From Diphasiastrum complanatum (lineage: Eukaryota; Streptophyta; Lycopodiopsida; Lycopodiales; Lycopodiaceae), in the NCBI GenBank assembly GCA_029204225.1, contig CM055102.1, forward strand, positions 23,529,390-23,593,389: DNA of 64,000 nt, given 5' to 3'. This document shows, piece after piece, positions 57,151 to 64,000 of the stretch (position 1 is its first letter; each line of letters starts with the position of its first letter). A program made the position numbers and the translations under genes. The notes below the pieces were generated by a model. The model worked only from the letters and a program-made list of their open reading frames with translations, was not told the origin of the DNA and searched no databases.

Positions 57151-59700
57151 TATTTACTATCAAATAATTGTTGATGATCCAGGTAGAATGCAAAATGTGT
57201 TGTCACCAAATAATGTAAAAGAAATTACGACAAAGACCATTGCCAAAGCTTCTCACTCAATGGTTGAGTAGTTTACTTTTTCATCATTCAACTAGTGGTT
57301 GGCAAATCGGATTGGAAAATCTTTTTTGTATTTAGTTAGTTGAATTAATAATGCTCCAATTGCATATTTGGATACATCAATATGGACATTAAATTTTTAT
57401 CGCCCAATTTGGTGGTCTTAGGATGTTAATGATATCATAACATTTTATATCCAAACTAGAATAATTGTTAGTTTATATGTGCTAAATCTACAAATGCCAA
57501 AATAAATTTTTTGTAATAATTGGCATGACCCATAAAATGTATATCTCTCGAATTAGTTTTGGTAGTGGAAGATTCAAGATTATCTTGATTTTTGTTAAAT
57601 TGTAGCTATGCCATGCCATGAGATCACGTGCCTTGACACTAATGTGCTACCCGCATCAAACACTTCTCTAGATTCAAAGAACTTAAACTTGAAAAATTTG
57701 AGTAAAATATTTATCATCCAATCCATGATACAAAGATCATCAAGATAATGTCAAAACTCTTGCAAATATTCTTTAAATGCCAACCGCATTCTTCATTAAA
57801 ATGTATTTGGAGCATTGCAAAGTCCAAGTGGCGTAACTTTGTAGACATAAGTTTTCCATTCAGTGGCAAAAGTTGTCTTATGTTGATCTTTTGGTGCAAT
57901 TTTCACTTGATTATAGCCCACTGAAACCATCCAAGAAACTATAGGCTTATGCTCTAGCTACAAGATCCAAAACACTTTTTGTGAATGGTAACGGAAAATG
58001 ATACTTCAGTGTCACTACCTTAGTGCCTTTAGGTTTACAAAAATTCACATTTTACCATTCTTCTTGGGTACTATGACTATACGTGATACCCAATCTATAT
58101 GCTCAATCTCATAGATGAAATTAAAATCTAGTAACTTTCGTAACCCGTGCTTGATGGGTTTAGTGTAATTCAGATTGCATTGATAGAAACGATTTATTTT
58201 TGAAATAGTTCTTTCTTTCAAAGGAATTGTATCTTGTACCACCAACAAAAAAAAAAATTTATATCGTCATATGACCAAGCAAAGCAATCATTGTACTTTG
58301 ACATCAACTCTCGTAACTTGAAAGGCTATGTTGAAGATAATTGTGTACCCACATGCATGATCTTCTCCTCCTCTCCAAGCTTGGCTAGATTCATCGGTTG
58401 TGTTTGAGTCGATTCCTCAAAAACTTGTTGTCTTTTCAGTTGGCTCTCATCACATTCACCCAAGCTTTTGGTAACATGATTACCACATCATCCAAAGTAT
58501 AGCTCTTAAAATGGTCAGAGTATCATGTTTTGGTTCTTTTTCTATCTCTTTCTCCAACAGATTGATTCACTCTTTTCTCTTGGAAGTTGATTTGTTTGCT
58601 TTGTTGTTGTTATTTGGAATTAAGTATTTCTGCTTCTTAGTGATCTGGCTTTGTGAGATGATATCTTCATTATTTACTACCTCTTTCTCTTTTCCCTTAT
58701 CTACCTTTTGAATATTGGTGAAATGATCTCTGGTCTCAATATCCACCCTTGATATTGCTTCATTTGGTGAATCATTCCATATGAGTATTATAACATTGTT
58801 TGGCCTACTTATTCTTTGATATGGATGTGTTTGAAAATTGTTGCTTCTAAATAATTGCTTGTGGAAGCTTTGGTGGAGGCTGGTCATAAATTTTTGTACT
58901 CCATAACTAGATGAATCCATATGGAATAGAATTTGTTATCAATCAACTCAGCTCCCTCATCATAGGTTAAAGCATAACCCAAAGGTATTAGCTCAGTCTC
59001 TAAAATAGTTCAAGAATCGGTTCGATGGTAATCCATCCAACATTCATCATATTAACTTCATATGTGATTGGTGTATCAAGAGTATGTTCATTTGGAGATG
59101 AAATGCTCACATCTGAATCTCCATCATGGCAACACATGCGTCCTGCCATGCAATCCATAGTTGCTAAAGTTTCCTTTCAATTTACATTTTTTAATTGAGA
59201 ACCATAGTGAAAACATGGTGTTCGTTTTCCATGACCTATAGTGTGACGATTGTTGAAAAATCATCATCAGCTTTCGAAGGATTTGGTTTCATTGTCTAAG
59301 TGGTTGGATCCACTTTCATTGCTCTTTGCAATTCCTGTACTTGATTTTGCCCTTTTTCCAATAATGAATCACTTAAGCAATTCATAACAATGAATGCCTT
59401 AACAGGATTCGATATACTGAAGGTGAATCGAGAAGATCTATCACCACAAAAGTAATGACAGACTAAACTCTTGCTAACTTTACTGGTTGATCTTCTAACT
59501 TGATTGCAATTTTGGCAGCCTTTAGCTTCAGTAAACTCCATTTCTCATACAATTTAGTGGAGATAAGATTGTTGACACTTAAACCTCCATCTATTGTTGT
59601 TGTTTCTTCATCAAACAGTTTATGCTCTTTTTGGTGTTTGTAAGGGTTGTTTGGACCTAATAATGCCAAAAATATAATCGTTGCATCGATCAATATGAGA
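57150..59700 (-). pseudogene. Ty3/gypsy protease-RT-RNase H remnant
   Basis: From 59700 down: protease with the active-site region TTTIDGGLSVNNLISTKLYE (about 59597-59538) and AIKLEDQPVKLARV, then a spacer frame (58920-58567), then LRELMSKYNDCFAWSYDDI (about 58315-58260). The RT entrance is IKHGLRKLLDFNFIYEIEHI and WVSRIVIVPKKNGKM (58160-58045). After loss of the YMDD part, FATEWKTYVYKVTPLGLCN (about 57865-57805) and RNase H FNVHIDVSKYAIGALLIQL (about 57395-57335) with NDEKVNYSTIE follow. Stops and frameshifts are frequent. Integrase and both LTRs are not visible. Confidence 0.9.
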
Positions 59701-60586
59701 GAACTAATCTTCGAAGAGCATTTTGGTGGTCACTCATAGTATTAGAAATCATCAAGATGAATTGCAAAGTTTACGCAAAGATTTATGACAGAAAGAAAGG
59801 GTTTTTCTTGGTAGGATTATGTTTCAAACTAAAAAATACTTAGAATTATAAAGAACTTTCGTAGGCATAAATAAAGGAAGAAAACTTTCGTAGAGGCCTC
59901 TATGAGCTAGCCACAATGTGAAGAAGTTGTGGTAGGACTTGCAAAGATTTAAGTCCAAGTTTTATTGAGATTTCAAGGTTTCTTTGCTACATATGTCATT
60001 CATTATTGGCTATATTAACCTCCGCATGCCTTCAAGACCAGTCAAGAACCCTCACAAACCTTAGAAGAAATCTAATTTGGCATTTTGGAGGTGGGCTTGG
60101 TTGATCAATTATGAGCACTTTTTTTTTCATGAATATTTTACAAGAGTTTATTTGATATTTTTAATTAATTTTGGCACATGGGAACAAAAACCTACACTTC
60201 AAACTACAACTTCTCTATATTAGAGCAGTGCTGCCTATAATTTAAAGAAGATTAGTTGAAGAGAAACAAAAAAAAAATGTACAACAAAATGGAAAAAATG
60301 CCATGATAGCAAATCTCGTGGCCTCAAAAATCGATGGGGGCCTATTGCACGGTTCTGAGACCTAGGTGCATCCAGAGTATGAGTTGAAGGGCCCTCTGAA
60401 GCTGACAATTTAGGCATCCTTCACCTTATTTTTGTAAAAGCTCAATGTTTTCTTGGCTTTTCTTGTTTTTTTTTTCTAATTTTTTATTTTCAAGAGAATC
60501 TTTCCCCTTCACATACCCCTCATCCCTAAATGCCCTCTTCAAATCATCTTTGTCAATTCTCAAGGTCCTGACCTTTGTGTTAATCT
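59701..60586. other. Non-coding spacer between gypsy and copia remnants
   Basis: Short frames only (for example 60417-60235, minus) and no motif recognised. Confidence 0.4.
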
Positions 60587-61768
60587 TTAACCTGCACAAG
60601 GAATCATAGGTGGTTGTCTATTTTGAAATTTTGATAGTTGTTGAAGTAAGACTCTTCTGTGCTCCTCTGACAGAGTAGCAGGGATGTCCTGGTCGAACTC
60701 ATCATCTGATTCATCTTCTCCCTTACCATCATCTTTTTCTTGCACATCTACAATGACATCTTCTAAAATTTCTACATTGTTCTTATATATCGATGACATT
60801 TCTTCTTCCATTGCTTGAATCCAATGATCTTGATTTGGTCCATTAATAGCTTCCTCAAATGTTTGAGGTTTGTTTGTGAAACCACAAAATTCGATGGCAA
60901 TATTTGTTGAAACATCTTGACCAAATCTTACTGGTGGTTTTCTTTGTCTATCAGATCTTCTCACAGTTTGTATAGGTCTCGAATTCAATGCTGCATTTTC
61001 GGGTTCGATATGTTCTGCTTAAATTCGAACTGGTGATTCGAGTTTTTCAGGGACTCGAATTTGAACTCCCTTTGAATCACTACTATGTCCAGATGGTAAT
61101 TCATGTTCATCATCTGCTTGCTTTACTTTTGTTGTTGGTAACTCATAATAAATCTTAAAAATTTCATAGCCGATTAAATCATTGTCTGTTATGTACTCCA
61201 ATCATCGAATTTGACATCTCGAACAACTTTTATTCTTCCAGTTTCGGGTTGTAGAGTCGATAATATAAAAAATGTAACTCGAATCCTACCAGAAAACTTT
61301 GTTCAGTCTTTTCATCGAGTTTCTTTCTCAATTTGTCTGGTATGTGCATATAAATTGCACATCCAAATGTCCGGATATGAGCCAAATTTGTCTTCGACTT
61401 CCACCATATTTTGGGAGGAGTTTTATCTGGTATTCTAGATTTCAGAATTCAATTCTGAAGATAGTTCGACGTAGCCACTACTTCCGCCCACAACTTCTTT
61501 GGTACTTTTGCATGAGCCATCATACACCTGGCAGCTTCCATTAGTGTACGATTTCTTCGTAAATTCCATCTGTGTATGATGCAATTTTCGTATGCATAAT
61601 ACCTCGATCAGTACAGAAAGTTTTGAGTTCGTTGGAAATGTACTCGCCTCCATGATCTGTGCGAATTTGCTTCAACTTGTTGTCTATTTGCTTCTCAGCC
61701 CAATTGTAGGCTGATATTCCAAAGAATATTCTAGCCATCCTACGATACATCTTTAAAATTACAAGCAA
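60587..61768 (-). pseudogene. Ty1/copia integrase to RT-start remnant
   Basis: From 61768: integrase core end LKQIRTDHGGEYISNELKTF and CTDRGIMHTKIASYT (61680-61570), then in shifted frames ARCMMAHAKVPKKLWAEVVA and HIRTFGCAIYMHIPDKLRKK (about 61540-61320). A linker (61201-61019) follows, then RRSDRQRKPPVRFGQD and PQTFEEAINGPNQDHWIQAM (60960-60810), the conserved entrance to copia RT. RT itself is missing: an unrelated acidic segment (EKDDGKGEDESDDEFDQD) ends the frame at 60587. Confidence 0.88.
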
Positions 61769-61789
61769 GATAGGATTTAAAGGTAGAAC

Positions 61790-62401
61790 TTGCCCATCAA
61801 GTTTAGGCTTTTACGTTATCGTACTAGCTTAAGTTATTTAGTTCTAAGTTAAAATTGCCATGGGCACTGCACATAAATATGTAATTTCAAGTTATGTAAA
61901 AGTAAGTCACAAAGGCCTATTGGGGGCTTGTCCCATGGCAAATGTGATTTAAAGTAAAGTTAGCCTATGAGGACTATTTGTCCCATAGTGCTTTGTTGTA
62001 AGTGACCACCACTCCAAGTATATATAGGAGTGGAAGAGTCAATTTTCAAGAAGAACCTCATTTGCAATACATGTCTATCTTTCTCTCTGAGTGTTCTCCC
62101 TTGTGTGGTTTCATGTATTGTGTTACTTCACGTTGTATTGTACATTATTCATCTGGCAACAGGTTAAGTTAATCTACGCCCTCCATTCTCTAGTAGGGTA
62201 AGCCTTAGAGGCGGAGATTTTAGGTTAAGCCATCTTTCTTGTTTGGCCTTTCACAAGTAGGTTAAGCCTTTGTCAAGTTGGATTTTAGGTTAAGCCGTCA
62301 TTTGGTTTTAGTTGCTAAGCAGAGAAAAGAGATTCAAAAGAGTGGATCTTACCCATCAGAATACTCATCACCATGCCTGGAAGGATGCTGAAGATCCAAC
62401 A
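61790..62401 (+). mobile_element. 5' LTR (promoter, TATA) of a gypsy-type element
   Basis: It ends GATCCAACA at 62401, directly before a TGGCGCC primer-binding site. A TATATATAG box lies at 62019-62027. Between 62160 and 62300 five copies of (T)AGG(T)TAAGCC-like words recur. The 5' boundary was not found; 61790 is where the preceding copia remnant ends. No second LTR is in the window. Confidence 0.6.
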
Positions 62402-62402
62402 T

Positions 62403-62415
62403 TGGCGCCATTGCC
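62403..62415 (+). other. Primer-binding site TGGCGCCATTGCC
   Basis: TGGCGCC followed by (A/G)TTGCC directly after an LTR end is typical of plant Ty3/gypsy elements of the Tat/Athila group (usual form TGGCGCCGTTGCC). One base differs. Confidence 0.7.
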
Positions 62416-64000
62416 ACTCTTTTCGCTCTTTTCTCATGCTTTTTGCTTGATTTCCTGCTTTTGCTTTTGTAGTGTAAAAGTTCAGTTTTGTTGTGTTTTG
62501 TTGTGTTTTGTTATGTCTTTTGTTGGTGTTTTTTGCTTGTTTTCAGCAGCTCTTTTCTGCTTGTTTGCTAGCTTGTTGCTTTCTTTCTTGCAATTGTAGT
62601 GTACAATCTTACTTAGTTCTTGTTTACATCTCCGGTCTTCCAAGGCTGAGACAGGCGCATGTTTGAGGCTATTTACTAAGGCGGATTTTTGGTCATATTT
62701 TCAAGAGGCCTTGCACGGATAAGGAGCTTCTGCTTTGCATGCCACTGCATCAATGAAACCTAGTTTGGTTTCTTTGAATACTTTCAGATCATTGTTCGGA
62801 ATGTTGTCGTGAAGATACTGGCCCTCCTGTCCGCTTAGCTACCCAATCTTGTTTGCCTTCCCAAGTTACAACCGAAGATCTTTTAGGTATTTCTTCCTGT
62901 GGAGAAAGGGGCAAAGCTTTTGAAGAATGGACATCATCATCCACAAGCTCTAAGTTTGTCAGCCAGCGATTTCCCTGATGTTGCAAAACTCTCCAAATCA
63001 TTCTGGGGAGTTGCCACTACGAGAGAAGGTCACCTTCTTACACACGGATTTCTTGCTGTCCATGAGCCTTCTTGCCAAGCATATCCAGCTCTCGAGTTCC
63101 ACGCCCGTCTTCCCACAGATTTCTTTCTTGAAATATGTTTTCAGCTGCATCCAGCAGCGCTCTCAGTAGGGGGAGGGCACCAAACCTCAGATCCACACCA
63201 TTCACTCTTTTTTTTGGGTTGTTTGCGCAGATTCAGGTGTTTAGAGAGGGTTTTTGAGCAATGGATCATTGAATTCTTCCCTACGTCTTGCAACAAATAG
63301 AGCATAGTCTCACTCCGGCAGTAGTGTATGGTAAATCTGGGCCTCCATCGTGAGCTGAAATCCATCTACTCTCCTACCGCGTTTCTGCCTGAGATTTTTC
63401 AACTTCGTGATCAAGTTGAGGAGCATATAGCAACCGATCTGCGGCATGCGGGTTTGCTATGGAAATTGGTAGTTTCTCAATTAGCTCAGATCTTGCAAAC
63501 GGTGTGTTAGTCATTTCTTGAATGCCAGTCCTCCTGGTTTTGTGTCTAATGGCAGCTGCTCCGGATCTGCCATCTCTTCTCGAAAATACCTCAGCATAAA
63601 TTTGGTCAGACACCCATTTGTGCCATCTCTGAAGGATCCAAGGATAGCGCATTGGAAGCCTTTGTGCTCCATTTCGTAGAGAACTGTTGGAAAGCGACAT
63701 ATTTATTTTGTAAAAGGCTCAGTCTGGTGATTTTTGATTCAACATCAAAAGTGGCAGTCCAATTCCTTCACCAGCACGCCTCCACATCTCGAATTTTTGA
63801 ATTCAATGAACAACATAGATCAACACAAACATATGTTGCTGAGTTTCTTGTCGTCCTCCCTTCTGCTGCTCTAGAACATTTTGCTGTGTCTTCGACAAAA
63901 TTTGAATATGAATATTCACTTCGATTCTACTCCTTGTTCTTGGGATTTTGATAATAGTCTACTGCTGCATGACCTCGTTTATGACAATGAATAAAGTCAA
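62416..64000. other. Unassigned leader/internal region to window end
   Basis: If the LTR is genuine, this is the leader and 5' part of its element. Several medium frames occur: plus 62899-63300 (133 codons), minus 63700-63374 (108 codons, with VSDQIYAEVFSRRDGRSGAA) and plus 63652-63951 (99 codons). None shows gag, protease or any other family feature that I recognise, so I leave them uncalled. The window ends inside the region. Confidence 0.3.

Overview
This window is nuclear DNA of a land plant with a large, transposon-rich genome. It is AT-rich and has no operons. One host gene has consensus GT-AG introns, the longest about 12.3 kb, and nearly everything else is decayed Ty1/copia, Ty3/gypsy, LINE and hAT sequence plus long perfect (TC)n tracts. 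Two LINE copies carry an L1-like C-terminal zinc-binding domain that I associate more with seed-free plants (ferns, lycophytes) and animals than with typical angiosperm LINEs. A fern or similar large-genome plant is my best guess, but no lineage-diagnostic gene is present.

The host gene lies on the minus strand, with coding exons at 41862-41736, 40603-40373, 28119-27715 and 24506-24067. Joined, they give an uninterrupted 400-residue ReMembR-H2 (RMR) protein: signal peptide, protease-associated (PA) lumenal domain, one transmembrane helix, a RING-H2 finger and a Ser/Pro-rich tail. RMR proteins are sorting receptors for the protein-storage vacuole. All three introns are phase 1. Intron 1 holds a diverged tandem array of about 190-bp units. 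Intron 2 (about 12.3 kb) holds a LINE 3' end, a chromovirus-like gypsy fragment, hAT transposase pieces and a single LTR. Intron 3 (about 3.2 kb) holds a GC-rich foldback-like repeat and a LINE reverse-transcriptase scrap.

The left flank (1-24 kb) is a graveyard of copia fragments: 0.56-1.75 (+), 4.5-5.5 (-), 6.9-8.0 (-), 10.3-11.3 (-), 11.6-14.3 (-), 15.3-16.9 (-) and 18.9-19.6 kb (-). The 11.6-14.3 kb element interrupts the 10.3-11.3 kb one and both are bordered by arrays of a GCATTTT-type minisatellite. A LINE remnant lies at 19.65-21.75 kb. A roughly 400-bp dispersed repeat of unknown class occurs three times (3.6, 16.9 and 21.7 kb), twice exactly where another element is cut off.

The right flank (42-64 kb) has copia remnants at 45.5-46.5 (-), 48.6-49.7 (+), 50.07-50.5 (+) and 60.6-61.8 kb (-), a gypsy protease-RT-RNase H remnant at 57.2-59.7 kb (-), an internally deleted LINE at 52.0-53.6 kb (+), two very long (TC)n tracts, and a plus-strand LTR with a TGGCGCC primer-binding site at 62.4 kb. 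I see no complete autonomous element, no rRNA or tRNA gene, no CRISPR and no clearly new multi-gene system. The points most worth a second look are the expanded RMR gene with its frame-neutral internal exons, the conserved LINE C-terminal domain, and the unclassified dispersed and tandem repeats.
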